Notes: a model not told the origin generated them from the letters alone. A stretch of 64,000 bases of DNA from Methylobacter marinus A45 (GCF_000383855.1 NZ_KB912877.1:3661917-3725916); one strand, 5' to 3'; shown: positions 9,088-22,681, numbered from the stretch's first letter. A program made the numbers and translations.

Positions 9088-10827
9088 ATGCGTAAAAAAC
9101 TTCTTACCATTAGTTGGAGTATTGCGATGCTCCTTATGCCTCCCTGGATACAGGCAGCTAATGATTTACCACCTTCGGCCAAAGTTGAAATGGGAGAGGT
9201 GGAAGAGGTATGTTCTGACTTCACGCCAAAAGAATGGCGCCAGGATCAGGTTATTGATGGGGTACAGATACAGGCGTCAAAGTTGTGTACGCCTGATAAC
9301 CCTGCCGAAATTGCCGCTTTTGTTAAAGGCACGAATGGCATTTCCATGGAAACCTTGATGGAAACTCAACTGGCCGCCGATGCCATCACCAAATCGGATG
9401 ATATGGATGGCGATGGCGACCCCGACAAAATTGTCATCAAACTCGAAATCGTCGAACTGAACGGTCATTCCCCCGATAGCCCTGAATTGACTACCCAGTT
9501 TGATATAGCGCCGGGTATACGGCCGACTTTCTGGGTCTTTGCGCCCAAGACCCGTGATATGTCGACCTTAAGCTTATATGAGCCTCAGGCCAATCCTTTG
9601 CTGCGCGTGCCATCGCCGGCTATCCGTGTCGAACAGGATGACGTGGTCTGGCTGGTTGTTGAAAACACCCATTATCTGCCGCATTCCCTGCATCTGCATG
9701 GTGTAGATCATCCCTATATGGACCGCATGGACCACGGCAACGATGGCGTAGGTCAGACCAGCAACATGGATATCATGCCAGGCGAAAGTAAAACCTATGT
9801 GTTCAGGCCGCGTCAACCGGGAACCATGTATTACCACTGCCACGTGCAGCCACACACCCATATTCCCATGGGCCTGCAAGGGATGCTCATCATTGAGGAA
9901 AATCGCCCGAACAACTGGCTGCAAACCTTTAACGTCGGTAATGGCCAAGTGCGTCATCCATCGGTGGCCGTCCAGGAAAAATACGCCAGGGAATATGACT
10001 TGCATTATGAGTCTGCCGATAAGGAACTGCATGAAATTGTCGCTAGATCAGCCAATGATCCGCGCCTGCTTGCCAAACATCTGAATGTCGATTACGACGT
10101 AACCGAAGCGACCGATGACTATTTCATGCTCAACGGCCGTTCTTTCCCTTATACATTAAGGGAATCGCTGATCGAGATGGAGTCGGATAAGAAGGTCAAA
10201 TTGCGTATTTTGAATGGCCATACCGAAGCTTTGGGTGTCCATATCCATGGTCACAAACCAACCATCACGCATTATGACGGCGTCGATAACGGCCCGAGTT
10301 CATATATCACGCGCGATGTGCATGCCATGGTTCCCGCCCAGCGTATCGATCTGGAATTGAGCGGTGTTGATGACGGTCTACATAGCTTTGGCCAGGGCAT
10401 CTGGATGTTCCATGATCATGTCGAAAAGTCCTTTACGACCAACGGTACGGGCGAGGGCGGCGATATCAGCCTGGTAGTCTATAAAGACTTTCTGGATGAA
10501 AAAGGCATCCCTAAAACGCATGGCATGAGCCTGACACCTTACTTCTCGAAGGATTTCTGGAAGAAAAATTATCCGATCTGGCAGGACTATGACGCTTGGC
10601 GCAGTTTAGGTTTGCCTGAGGTTAAAGGCGCCGAAGGCCAGGCAACTTCGGCCACGGCTACAGTTCCTGCTCAACAGGCAGCGGTCGGATCTGCGCCGGC
10701 TGTTGAGGAAACCTCTGCCATCGGCAGACTGTTCTATGGCATTCTGCTGGGTCTGTTTAGCTATGTGCTGATCGTTAAAAGGCAGTTCATTTTCGATCAC
10801 CTGCGCAAGCTGACAAAACAGCAGTAA
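9088..10827 (+). CDS. Exported multicopper oxidase with C-terminal membrane anchor
   Basis: The ATG at 9088 (CGAGG 7 bases upstream) opens a clear signal peptide ending IQA, giving a 579-residue precursor. A calcium-loop-like segment DMDGDGDPD lies at residues 105-113. Copper motifs are HSLHLHG (199-205), HCHVQPHTH (250-258), VHIHGHK (from 384) and MFHDHVEKS (HDH at 442-444). The blue-copper-type Cys (HCH) is in the N-terminal cupredoxin domain, while the C-terminal motif has Asp instead of Cys. That differs from laccases and recalls type-B two-domain oxidases. An alanine/threonine-rich linker leads to a hydrophobic segment near 548-565 followed by basic residues, probably a membrane anchor. 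Substrate is unknown. In-frame starts at 9025 and 9061 would only lengthen the signal region. Confidence 0.85.
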   Translation: MRKKLLTISWSIAMLLMPPWIQAANDLPPSAKVEMGEVEEVCSDFTPKEWRQDQVIDGVQIQASKLCTPDNPAEIAAFVKGTNGISMETLMETQLAADAITKSDDMDGDGDPDKIVIKLEIVELNGHSPDSPELTTQFDIAPGIRPTFWVFAPKTRDMSTLSLYEPQANPLLRVPSPAIRVEQDDVVWLVVENTHYLPHSLHLHGVDHPYMDRMDHGNDGVGQTSNMDIMPGESKTYVFRPRQPGTMYYHCHVQPHTHIPMGLQGMLIIEENRPNNWLQTFNVGNGQVRHPSVAVQEKYAREYDLHYESADKELHEIVARSANDPRLLAKHLNVDYDVTEATDDYFMLNGRSFPYTLRESLIEMESDKKVKLRILNGHTEALGVHIHGHKPTITHYDGVDNGPSSYITRDVHAMVPAQRIDLELSGVDDGLHSFGQGIWMFHDHVEKSFTTNGTGEGGDISLVVYKDFLDEKGIPKTHGMSLTPYFSKDFWKKNYPIWQDYDAWRSLGLPEVKGAEGQATSATATVPAQQAAVGSAPAVEETSAIGRLFYGILLGLFSYVLIVKRQFIFDHLRKLTKQQ

Positions 10828-10874
10828 AAGTGTAATCAAGAAGCGTCGGGCCTTGTTCCGATGCTTGGTCGAAT

Positions 10875-10910
10875 AAAAGCCACCGCCGGTAAACCGGCGG
10901 TGGCTTTTTT
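10875..10910. terminator. Bidirectional rho-independent terminator
   Basis: An 11-bp GC stem, GCCACCGCCGG (10879-10889) with CCGGCGGTGGC (10894-10904), has a 4-base loop. It is flanked by AAAA on the left and TTTTTT on the right. It sits between two convergent genes, the oxidase and lhr, and can serve both strands. Confidence 0.9.
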
Positions 10911-10918
10911 ATGTTTCT

Positions 10919-15202
<4,284 letters not shown>

Positions 15203-15220
15203 GGCGCTGACTGATGACAA

Positions 15221-15526
15221 GGGATAAAATATTCCAGTGAAGAAGCTAATGTTCGATAGGGTCTAGCTTCAACCGTTGCATAGTCTAGCATTGAGAGGTT
15301 GCGGTTTGCTTGACTATCTATCATCCAGTGGTAGGGCGGCTGCTCTATATTTATTACTGCGGAATAAATGTAAAAATATCTATTGTTTCAATAGCTTGAA
15401 TTTTCCATGTGTGATAGTGTAACAATTTTGTCATACTTTCTCTGCCTCTATTGCAACTTACACCCCTGATTAGCTCTCTATAGTGCGTACCTATCGATTT
15501 TTTGTAAGAACGAATAACAATCGCGA
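15221..15526. other. Divergent intergenic region, lhr / lipoprotein hydrolase
   Basis: The roughly 300 bases between the divergent starts are AT-rich and should hold both promoters. I see no strong consensus boxes or repeats. Confidence 0.5.
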
Positions 15527-16570
15527 ATGAAAAGCCTTATTTTTCCTTCATTGCTCAGCTTGTCGATGTTGATGCTGGCAGTGATTTCTGCTTGTACCCT
15601 TTCCGCCTGTACCCCAGCAATTTATAAACCCGGTCCCCATGTCACGAATGGGCAAATACTGGAAAACCTTTATGTAACGTCCGATGGCATCAGCTTACCG
15701 CTCAGGCAATGGCTGCCCGAGAATAATAAGGCTTCGGCGGTATTGATAGCATTGCATGGATTCAATGACTACAGCCGTTTTTTGCAGCAGCCCGGCGATT
15801 TTTTCCGGCGGAACGGCATTATCAGTTACGCCTATGATCAACGCGGCTTCGGCGGCAGTCCGCATCGTGGACTGTGGAGCGGCGTTGATGCCTATGTGCA
15901 GGATCTGGATTTATTTGTCCGGCTGATCAGGAATAAACATCCGGGACTGCCGGTTTATTTGTTGGGTGAAAGCATGGGTGGGGCTGTTGTTATCGCAACG
16001 ATGGCACGGTCCTTGAAAACACCGGTGGATGGACTGATTCTGGCTGCTCCGGCTGTCTGGGGACGGGAAACGATGCCCTGGTATCAACAGACACTGCTGT
16101 GGGCGCTGTCGCATACCATGCCCTGGCTGACGTTGACCGGAAAAGGCATCGTCAAGGTCACGCCATCCGATAATATCGAAATGCTCAGGGAACTCGGGCG
16201 TGATCCATTGGTCATCAAGGCTACGCGGGTTGAAGCGCTGTACGGCCTGACCAATTTAATGGACGCGGCGCTGCACAGCGCCAAGGAAATACAGACGGAT
16301 ACGCTGGTTCTGTATGGCGAAAAGGACGAGATTGTTCCGAAACAGCCTACGTTGCGTTTTCTGCAGGATCTTATGCAAAACCGGCAGCATCGAAAAAGAG
16401 TCGCTTTCTATGAAAACGGTTATCACATGCTGCTGCGTGACCTGCAGGCTCCGGTATTATGGAAAGACATCGTCGCCTGGATTAAATCATCGGCGGCGCC
16501 GCTGCCATCCGGTGCCGACAAACACGCCGAACAGGTATTGGCGGCCGTCAGGGAAAATGGCAACTCCTGA
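15527..16570 (+). CDS. Lipoprotein alpha/beta hydrolase, monoacylglycerol lipase-like
   Basis: The 347-residue product starts with a lipoprotein signal peptide; the lipobox LSAC is at about residues 25-28, so it is probably membrane-anchored in the envelope. The mature part is a Hydrolase_4 (serine aminopeptidase S33 / monoglyceride lipase) domain. It has the LHGFNDYS oxyanion region, nucleophile elbow GESMGG, catalytic Asp in GEKDEIVP and catalytic His in NGYHMLLRD. It probably hydrolyses small lipid esters at the cell surface; the true substrate is unknown. It lies 83 bases upstream of egtB on the same strand, but no functional link to ergothioneine is evident. Confidence 0.85.
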   Translation: MKSLIFPSLLSLSMLMLAVISACTLSACTPAIYKPGPHVTNGQILENLYVTSDGISLPLRQWLPENNKASAVLIALHGFNDYSRFLQQPGDFFRRNGIISYAYDQRGFGGSPHRGLWSGVDAYVQDLDLFVRLIRNKHPGLPVYLLGESMGGAVVIATMARSLKTPVDGLILAAPAVWGRETMPWYQQTLLWALSHTMPWLTLTGKGIVKVTPSDNIEMLRELGRDPLVIKATRVEALYGLTNLMDAALHSAKEIQTDTLVLYGEKDEIVPKQPTLRFLQDLMQNRQHRKRVAFYENGYHMLLRDLQAPVLWKDIVAWIKSSAAPLPSGADKHAEQVLAAVRENGNS

Positions 16571-16653
16571 AAAAATTGAGGGTTTTTCGGTTTGACTTGA
16601 ACCGTGTTCGGATTTAGGATGCCAGTCAGTTTAACTCTGGTAAGGGGTTTTTC

Positions 16654-17961
16654 ATGCGCCGTATCGACTTTGCAGTTTTTGGAAATTCGACAGCACTGGA
16701 TCATGCCCTGGCGGACGAAGTACTGACGCGTTATCAAACCGTCAGGTCCGAAACGGAACAACTGTGCGAACCGCTCGCCATCGAGGATTATGGTATTCAG
16801 GCCATGCCCGATGTCAGCCCGCCCAAATGGCACCTGGCTCATACCACCTGGTTTTTCGAGACCTTTCTGCTGCTGCCTTATCTGCATGGCTACCGCGTTT
16901 TTCATCCCGATTTCGGCTTTTTGTTCAATTCCTATTATCAAACCGTCGGCAGCTTTTTCCCGCGTCCGCAGCGCGGCTTGCTGTCCCGTCCGACCGTGCA
17001 GGAGGTCTACTATTATCGCGCCTATGTCGATAAGGCGATGGCGGTGCTTGTAGACAGCGCTGACGCTTCCCAACTCGATCAGATTATTTTTCGTACCGTA
17101 TTGGGCATGCATCACGAACAGCAGCATCAGGAACTGCTGCTCGCCGATGTGAAATATAATTTTGCCATCAATCCTCTGTATCCGGCTTATCGGGCAAAGC
17201 TTGATCGTATCGAGCGAGAGCCGGCCTCACTGCAATGGCACGAGTATGACGGCGGTATCCATGAGATCGGTTTCTCGGGCACGGGTTTCGCCTATGATAA
17301 CGAAACGCCCAGGCATAAGGTTTATCTGGAAAATTTTTGCCTGGCCTCGCGACTGGTGACGAATGGCGAGTTTCTGGACTTTATCGAGGACGGCGGTTAT
17401 CAGCGCGCCGATCTGTGGCTATCCGACGGCTGGACGGTGGTGCGGCAAAAAAACTGGCAGGCGCCGCTGTACTGGAAAAGTCTGGACGGCCAGTGGTGGG
17501 TCATGACTCTGGCCGGGCTCAGGCGTCTGGATCAGAACGAGCCGGTCTGCCATGTCAGCTTTTATGAGGCCGATGCCTATGCGCGCTGGCGCGGCAAGCG
17601 GCTGCCGACCGAGGCGGAATGGGAGGTGGCGGCGCAGGATCGCGAGCCGCGCGGCAATCTGCGCGAAGCCGGTTTTCTGCAGCCTGTTGCCGCTGATCCT
17701 GTGATCCAGTGTAAGCCTGATCAATTATTTGGCGATGTGTGGGAATGGACGCAAAGCCCATACCGGCCTTATCCCGGATTTCAGCCCCTGGCTGGCGTGC
17801 TAGGCGAGTACAACGGTAAATTCATGGCAAATCAGATGGTGCTGCGCGGCGGCTCCTGCGTGACGCCGCAGTCCCATATCGCGGCCACTTACCGCAATTT
17901 CTTTTATCCCGCCGATCGCTGGCAGTTCATGGGCATACGGTTGGCCGACGATGCGAACTGA
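16654..17961 (+). CDS. egtB: EgtB, ergothioneine sulfoxide synthase
   Basis: EgtB is the non-haem iron enzyme that joins trimethylhistidine (hercynine) to a thiol donor using oxygen. This 435-residue copy has both expected domains. The N-terminal DinB-like domain holds the iron ligands: His near 60-63 in WHLAHTTWFFE, and H154-x3-H158-x-E160 in HHEQQHQE. The C-terminal domain is of the formylglycine-generating-enzyme type, from about residue 200, with the typical RGKRLPTEAEWE and VLRGGSC motifs. AAGGGG precedes the ATG. The gene ends 11 bases inside the start of egtD, so the two were translated together. Because egtD is now interrupted, this enzyme may lack its substrate unless hercynine comes from elsewhere. 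Confidence 0.92.
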   Translation: MRRIDFAVFGNSTALDHALADEVLTRYQTVRSETEQLCEPLAIEDYGIQAMPDVSPPKWHLAHTTWFFETFLLLPYLHGYRVFHPDFGFLFNSYYQTVGSFFPRPQRGLLSRPTVQEVYYYRAYVDKAMAVLVDSADASQLDQIIFRTVLGMHHEQQHQELLLADVKYNFAINPLYPAYRAKLDRIEREPASLQWHEYDGGIHEIGFSGTGFAYDNETPRHKVYLENFCLASRLVTNGEFLDFIEDGGYQRADLWLSDGWTVVRQKNWQAPLYWKSLDGQWWVMTLAGLRRLDQNEPVCHVSFYEADAYARWRGKRLPTEAEWEVAAQDREPRGNLREAGFLQPVAADPVIQCKPDQLFGDVWEWTQSPYRPYPGFQPLAGVLGEYNGKFMANQMVLRGGSCVTPQSHIAATYRNFFYPADRWQFMGIRLADDAN

Positions 17962-18194
17962 ACTGCTCGAACCGCGGCTTTGTTTCTCGGACCTGAAGCC
18001 GCCGCAGGCCGATTTCCGGAGCGAAGTCATTGAGGGACTGCGACGCCCGCGGAAGACGCTGTCGCCGAAATTTTTCTATGATCCGGAAGGCTGCCGGTTG
18101 TTCGAGGCGATCTGTGATTTGCCGGAGTATTACCTGACCCGCACTGAAATCGCCATTCTGACCGAACACGCAGACAGCATTGCACAGACACTAG

Positions 18195-19776
18195 CCCGGA
18201 TATTTCATCAGCCCCATGAAGCCGCCCCTCAGAGGCACTCGACGACCAGAAACGACTGATATTTTTTGGAGGTGAAGTTCAACGGGCTATTTTCAGGGTC
18301 GATTGCCGATTTTCAGGCACAGCTCCCCCTTACCCCGTTGTTTATAGCGTGCCGGGTACAGCACTTACCGAGCGCTAATCAGGGCACAGGCGCTGGCAGA
18401 CAGATCGAAACAGGGACTGGAAGGGATAATGACTGCTCAGCAGCAGCCGAATACGGCGGGTATTGCGGATGACTACGGCGCCGATCTTAAACAGTTTCAG
18501 GCGAATGGTGGCACAGGTGGCCTGCGCCAGTTCGGTGTTGTTCAGGGCGATCCGGCGGATGGCCTCGATCAGCGTATAGGCCAGCGTCGACAGCAGCAGG
18601 CGGAACTGGTTCGGCCACCACAGACTGCAGCTGGTACGGTCGGCAAACAGATCCAGTTGTTGCTCTTTAATCCGGTTTTCCATCTCGCCTCGGGCACAAT
18701 AGACTTGTTCGTAAAGCGTTTGCGCCTCGCCTGCCAGGTTGGTCACGACATAGCGCGGGTTGCTGCCTTGACTCATGTGTTCGGCTTTGAGGATGACTCG
18801 GCGCCGGCATCGCCAGGTGCCGGCTTTATAGTGCAAATCGGTGAACACGCGTTGTTTCTGTTGTGTTGCCTCATATTGTGTCCGGGCTTGCTCAATCCAG
18901 GGTTGACTCAAACGCTTCAAGCGCTGGTTTTTGGCCAAACCAACGATATAGCGGACGCCCTTCCGCTCGCACCAGTTCAGCATCCGATGCCGACAAAAGC
19001 CGCTATCGCCACGGAAGATAATCTGAACGTCCGGCCAGACCTGACGCAGGCGTTTGACCAGCAAGGCCAGGATCGCCCAGCTGTGCTTGGCCCCGTCAAT
19101 ATTGCTGGGGCGCAAATAGCTGACCAGGCACTGATTACCGCAAAAGACATACAAGGGCAGAAAACAGTAATTCCGGTAATAACCGTGGAAAAAACGCCCT
19201 TGCTGTTCACCGTGAACCGGATCATCGGTGGCGTCGAAATCCAGAATGAGGGACTTCGGCGGCGTCTTATAGGAGGCGATGAACTGCGCCAGTAGTTCCT
19301 CATGCATCCGCCACATCAAGCCTCGGTCCGCCCGCTGTTCGAACCGGCACAAGGTGGAGCGGCTACCCAATGCCTGATCCTTTTCCACGGCCGTCTGAAA
19401 GGCGATATCGTTTCGGAGTGTATCGTGATCGTTCAAATCCTCATAGCCGCAGGCCAGACCATAAACCCGTTGTCGCAGCAAGTCGACTACCGGATGCCGG
19501 ATGCGCTCAGGATCCCTGGGATCGTGCATCTGTTCCGCAATCCGTTGGGTTAACTGGAGCTGTTGGTCAATGGTTCTTAACAACAGCACACCACCATCAC
19601 TGGTGATGGCTCCGCCGCTGAATTGGGCTTGTATTTTGCGGCGTTTAAAGGCAGGAAAATCTATTTGAGCTGCGGTACAATTTGGCACGGGCAAATCCTT
19701 GTTCAAATTCAATCTAAGCAACTGAATTTTATCGAACTCTACGGGATTTGCCCGCTTTTTTTATGAAATATCCGGG
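18195..19776 (-). mobile_element. Complete IS1380-family insertion sequence in egtD
   Basis: The element is 1582 bp. Its ends are perfect 14-bp inverted repeats, CCCGGATATTTCAT at 18195-18208 and its complement at 19763-19776. It is flanked by a 4-bp direct repeat CTAG (18191-18194 and 19777-19780), the target duplication. It carries one transposase gene on the minus strand and about 180 bp of non-coding DNA after the transposase stop. Confidence 0.95.
18375..19721 (-). CDS. IS1380-family DDE transposase
   Basis: The 448-residue transposase is full length and uninterrupted. The N-terminal motif AITSDGGVLLLR is typical of IS1380 enzymes. The catalytic acidic residues lie in LILDFDATDDPVHG, IIFRGDSGFCR and MENRIKEQQLDLF. 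It catalyses cut-and-paste movement of the element. The start lies 55 bases inside the right-hand inverted repeat, as usual. The intact frame and perfect ends suggest an active copy. Confidence 0.95.
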   Translation of the reverse strand: MLRLNLNKDLPVPNCTAAQIDFPAFKRRKIQAQFSGGAITSDGGVLLLRTIDQQLQLTQRIAEQMHDPRDPERIRHPVVDLLRQRVYGLACGYEDLNDHDTLRNDIAFQTAVEKDQALGSRSTLCRFEQRADRGLMWRMHEELLAQFIASYKTPPKSLILDFDATDDPVHGEQQGRFFHGYYRNYCFLPLYVFCGNQCLVSYLRPSNIDGAKHSWAILALLVKRLRQVWPDVQIIFRGDSGFCRHRMLNWCERKGVRYIVGLAKNQRLKRLSQPWIEQARTQYEATQQKQRVFTDLHYKAGTWRCRRRVILKAEHMSQGSNPRYVVTNLAGEAQTLYEQVYCARGEMENRIKEQQLDLFADRTSCSLWWPNQFRLLLSTLAYTLIEAIRRIALNNTELAQATCATIRLKLFKIGAVVIRNTRRIRLLLSSHYPFQSLFRSVCQRLCPD

Positions 19777-20519
19777 CTAGGGCGGGGCGGGACGCTGATC
19801 GAACTGGGCAGCGGCAACAGCCGCAAGGTTCGGCTGCTGCTGGAGGCGCTGAAACCCGATGTTTACATGCCCGTGGATATCGCCGGACAGCATCTGCTCG
19901 CCGCCAGCCGGGAACTGGCGGTCGACCATCCATGGCTGAATATCCACGCCGCCTGCCTGGATTATTCTCGGCATTTCGAGTTGCCGTTTCTGCCCGAAGG
20001 GCAAAGGAAAACAGTCTTTTTCCCAGGCTCCAGCATCGGCAATTTCGAACCGGCTGAGGCGGAGATTTTGCTGCGCGGCATTGCCCGGTGCGTGCAGCCT
20101 GACGGCGGCCTGCTGATCGGTTTCGATCTGAAAAAGGATGCAGCCGTATTGCAGGCGGCCTATAACGACAGCGCAGGCGTGACGGCACAGTTCAATCTGA
20201 ATCTGTTGCGCTGCATCAATGCCGGGGCGGCGGCGAATTTCGATCTGGGGCGTTTTCGCCATCACGCTTTTTTCAATGAGCCGAAAGGGCGCATCGAGAT
20301 GCATTTGCGCAGTGAATCACATCAGCGGGTTGTCGTGGCCGGCGAGACTTTCGAGTTTCTGGACGGCGAATCGATTCATACCGAAAACTCCTACAAATAC
20401 GGGATCGAGGAGTTCCGGACGCTGGCCCGTCATGCCGGGTTCGAACCGGGCCGTTGCTGGCGTGATCGGAACGGCTTGTTTTGTGTCCATTATTTTGGCG
20501 TATGAAGTAAAACACATCT

Positions 20520-20578
20520 CGCACCAAATTACGGCTGACTGGTTTCCCGTCAAGGTGAGTGCGCACCATATTGGTTCG
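20520..20578 (+). promoter_or_regulatory. Two NtrC-like enhancer sites upstream of amt
   Basis: GCACCA-TAT-TGGTTC at 20563-20577 matches the NtrC dyad GCACCA-N3-TGGTGC except in the last bases. A weaker copy, GCACCA-AAT-TACGGC, lies at 20521-20535. The two are 42 bp apart, four helical turns, and about 120-180 bp upstream of the sigma-54 element, the usual enhancer arrangement. Confidence 0.6.
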
Positions 20579-20697
20579 TTATTGCTGCGTTTCAGTTAAG
20601 CACGACAGGAGGGATTTTATTTAATTGTTCAGTATGAGTTTGAATCAACTTTCGATATAGACGTTTTAACAGCCCGTTTATCGTTCATCCTGATGAC

Positions 20698-20714
20698 TTG
20701 GCTTGATGCTTGCT
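20698..20714 (+). promoter_or_regulatory. Sigma-54 promoter of the amt operon
   Basis: TTGGCTTGATGCTTGCT fits the -24/-12 consensus YTGGCACGRNNNTTGCW except at two central bases. The invariant GG and GC are separated by exactly 10 bases. Transcription would begin near 20725, leaving a leader of about 28 bases that contains the amt ribosome binding site. Confidence 0.75.
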
Positions 20715-20752
20715 AGCACCATTTACGAAGTTTTTAACGTATAAGGATGATT

Positions 20753-21955
20753 ATGAGCGAACTACAAGTTATTTGGACGGCAATGTGCGTGATGCTGGTG
20801 TTTTTTATGCAAGCGGGTTTTGCTTTGCTGGAATCGGGCACTTCAAGGGCGAAAAATTCGATCAATGTATTGATGAAAAATTATATGGATATGTGTTTGG
20901 GCGGCTTGATTTTCTGGGGCATCGGTTTTGGTTTGATGTTTGGCTATAGCGGTACGGGTTGGTTAGGGAGTAACCATTTTTTTCCGCAACAATTCACTCC
21001 TGCCGAAGCCGTTAATCTGGCTTATCAGACCATGTTTGCAGCGACGGCCGCCACCATTGTCAGCGGCGCGGTGGCAGAGCGTATGCATTTTACCACCTAT
21101 CTGATTTTCAGCGCTTTTGTGACTGCGGTTATTTATCCGATATTTGGCAGTTGGGCCTGGAACGAGCAGGGCTGGCTGAAAGGCCTGGGTTTTGTGGATT
21201 TCGCCGGGTCAACCGTGGTGCATTCGGTTGGCGGATGGTGCGCCCTGGCAGGAATTATCGTTTTAGGTCCGCGCTTGGGGCGCTATTCAAGGCAAGGGGA
21301 GACGCGCGAAATCCCCGGCCATAACTTGCCGTTTGTGGCGCTGGGCGGGTTTGTTTTGTGGTTGGGCTGGTTTGGTTTTAATGGCGGCAGCATCAGCGGT
21401 CTGGAACATGATAATCTGGGGCTAGTGCTTTTAAACACCCATTTGGGCGGCAGCGCCGGAGCGCTGAGCGCCTTATTGTTTATGTATTTCAGAAAGCGGC
21501 CCGTATTAATGTCCGCAACCGTCAACGGCAGTATTGCCGGCTTGGTCAGCATCACCGCGGGAGCGGCTTCTTTATCGCCGTTGGCGGCCATTGTCGTGGG
21601 CTTTACCGGCGGCGTTTTTTACCTGCTGGCAGTCAACCTGCTGGACAGATTGCAACTGGACGATGTCGTCGGTGCTGTTGCGGTGCATGGCGTGGCTGGC
21701 GCATGGGGCACTTTGGCGGTGGCGTTATTTCCGCAGGGCGCTTTTAGTGTCTCGGCTCTTTTCGTGCAACTAACCGGCGTTGTGACATGTTTTTTATGGG
21801 CATTTCCTAGCGCGTTTTTGTTTTTTAAATTGCTGGATAGCTACCTGGGCGTCAGGGCCTCTACGCTGCATGAGCAGCGCGGACTGGATTACACCGAGCA
21901 TTATGAAGTGGGGTATCCTGAATTTCAAAAACGACTGGATTCCAATGCGGCATAA
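20753..21955 (+). CDS. amt: Ammonium transporter Amt
   Basis: This 400-residue inner-membrane protein has about 11 hydrophobic segments and Amt/Rh family signatures: MQAGFALLESGTSRAKN, the AATIVSGAVAERMHF region, DFAGSTVVHSVGG with the first pore His, and VHGVAGAWGTLAVA with the second. It conducts ammonium or ammonia across the membrane. Like some non-enteric Amt proteins it lacks a cleaved signal peptide. I chose ATG 20753 because AAGGA lies 5 bases upstream; the in-frame ATG at 20747 overlaps that site. Sigma-54 and NtrC elements upstream predict induction under nitrogen limitation. No glnK is adjacent; instead an unknown gene follows 12 bases downstream. Confidence 0.93.
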   Translation: MSELQVIWTAMCVMLVFFMQAGFALLESGTSRAKNSINVLMKNYMDMCLGGLIFWGIGFGLMFGYSGTGWLGSNHFFPQQFTPAEAVNLAYQTMFAATAATIVSGAVAERMHFTTYLIFSAFVTAVIYPIFGSWAWNEQGWLKGLGFVDFAGSTVVHSVGGWCALAGIIVLGPRLGRYSRQGETREIPGHNLPFVALGGFVLWLGWFGFNGGSISGLEHDNLGLVLLNTHLGGSAGALSALLFMYFRKRPVLMSATVNGSIAGLVSITAGAASLSPLAAIVVGFTGGVFYLLAVNLLDRLQLDDVVGAVAVHGVAGAWGTLAVALFPQGAFSVSALFVQLTGVVTCFLWAFPSAFLFFKLLDSYLGVRASTLHEQRGLDYTEHYEVGYPEFQKRLDSNAA

Positions 21956-21967
21956 GGAGCTGCCGTG

Positions 21968-22681
21968 ATGAATGATACTAATAAACGCAGAAGGCAGGCG
22001 GCCTGGGTTTGCTTTCAGCCGCATCTTGCCGAGGACCAGCTGTTCAAGGCGATTCATTTACTGGAACGAAGCTATCAAGCCGACAGCGTAAGCAATTTGA
22101 TTGCTTATATCAGCAAAGTTTGTTCGGAATTCGATATAGGACCGGAAATCCGCAAATCCCTCTATGGCCGGTTTCATCAATTAATGACCGAGGATACCGA
22201 TTTACAGATGGACCCTTTGTCGACGATGCTTGAACAAAATCAGTCCCAGCCGTTGCCAAAACCGGTGCAAAGGCGGCCGGCGCCGGTATTGTCAGCGGTG
22301 GAGCGCATCGAAGAGCGGCAAGAAGCAATGGCCTCATTGCCTGCGCATACGGTTGTATTTTCGGATTTCATGAAACAACTGACGGCGTATCTGCCGGAAA
22401 AAAACGCTTTATTCGAGGTGCTGATGGAACTGGCCGAAGATAAGAAAACAGGCGCGAGAGAAAATGCCGGCCCCATCAGCCGATGGGCAAACAAGCCTGA
22501 TGACTTCGGCTGGGCTGAGGATTTAGACGAGAAAGCTCTTGCCGGTCTGGTGCATCTTGTTTACACGGCATTGTGTGAAATGCTGGGGCCTGTTGCTGCT
22601 GACGAGTGTTTTCATAAGGCCATAGCGGTCTGTGAACAAAAACCGGAAGCCAGGCAATTTTCGCCCTCACGGTTCCTTTAA
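21968..22681 (+). CDS. Unknown protein co-transcribed with amt
   Basis: I do not recognise a family. The 237-residue product is soluble, with no signal peptide or membrane segment, and mostly helical with many charged residues. An N-terminal part (residues 1-80) is followed by a proline-rich linker (about 92-112), then a second helical part. ATG 21968 follows AAGGAG by about 8 bases and lies 12 bases after the amt stop; a GTG one codon earlier is also possible. Tight coupling to a nitrogen-regulated transporter suggests a role in ammonium uptake or its control. It has no similarity that I can see to PII/GlnK, which usually occupies this position. Confidence 0.7.
   Translation: MNDTNKRRRQAAWVCFQPHLAEDQLFKAIHLLERSYQADSVSNLIAYISKVCSEFDIGPEIRKSLYGRFHQLMTEDTDLQMDPLSTMLEQNQSQPLPKPVQRRPAPVLSAVERIEERQEAMASLPAHTVVFSDFMKQLTAYLPEKNALFEVLMELAEDKKTGARENAGPISRWANKPDDFGWAEDLDEKALAGLVHLVYTALCEMLGPVAADECFHKAIAVCEQKPEARQFSPSRFL

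Larger units (their letters stand above)
17951..20505 (+). pseudogene. egtD: egtD (histidine N-alpha-methyltransferase), interrupted by an insertion sequence
   Basis: EgtD trimethylates histidine to hercynine with S-adenosylmethionine. The N-terminal 81 codons (17951-18194) and the rest (19781-20505) are intact but separated by an IS1380-family element. Removing the element and one CTAG copy rejoins the frame perfectly across the S-adenosylmethionine-binding motif, reading ...QTLGRGGTLIELGSGNSR, and gives 322 residues, the normal EgtD length. No other damage is visible, so the insertion looks recent. The truncated first part runs into the element and stops at 18259. The second part lacks a start and includes the GFDLKKD and SYKYGIEEF regions typical of the family. 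Function is presumably lost. Confidence 0.93.
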
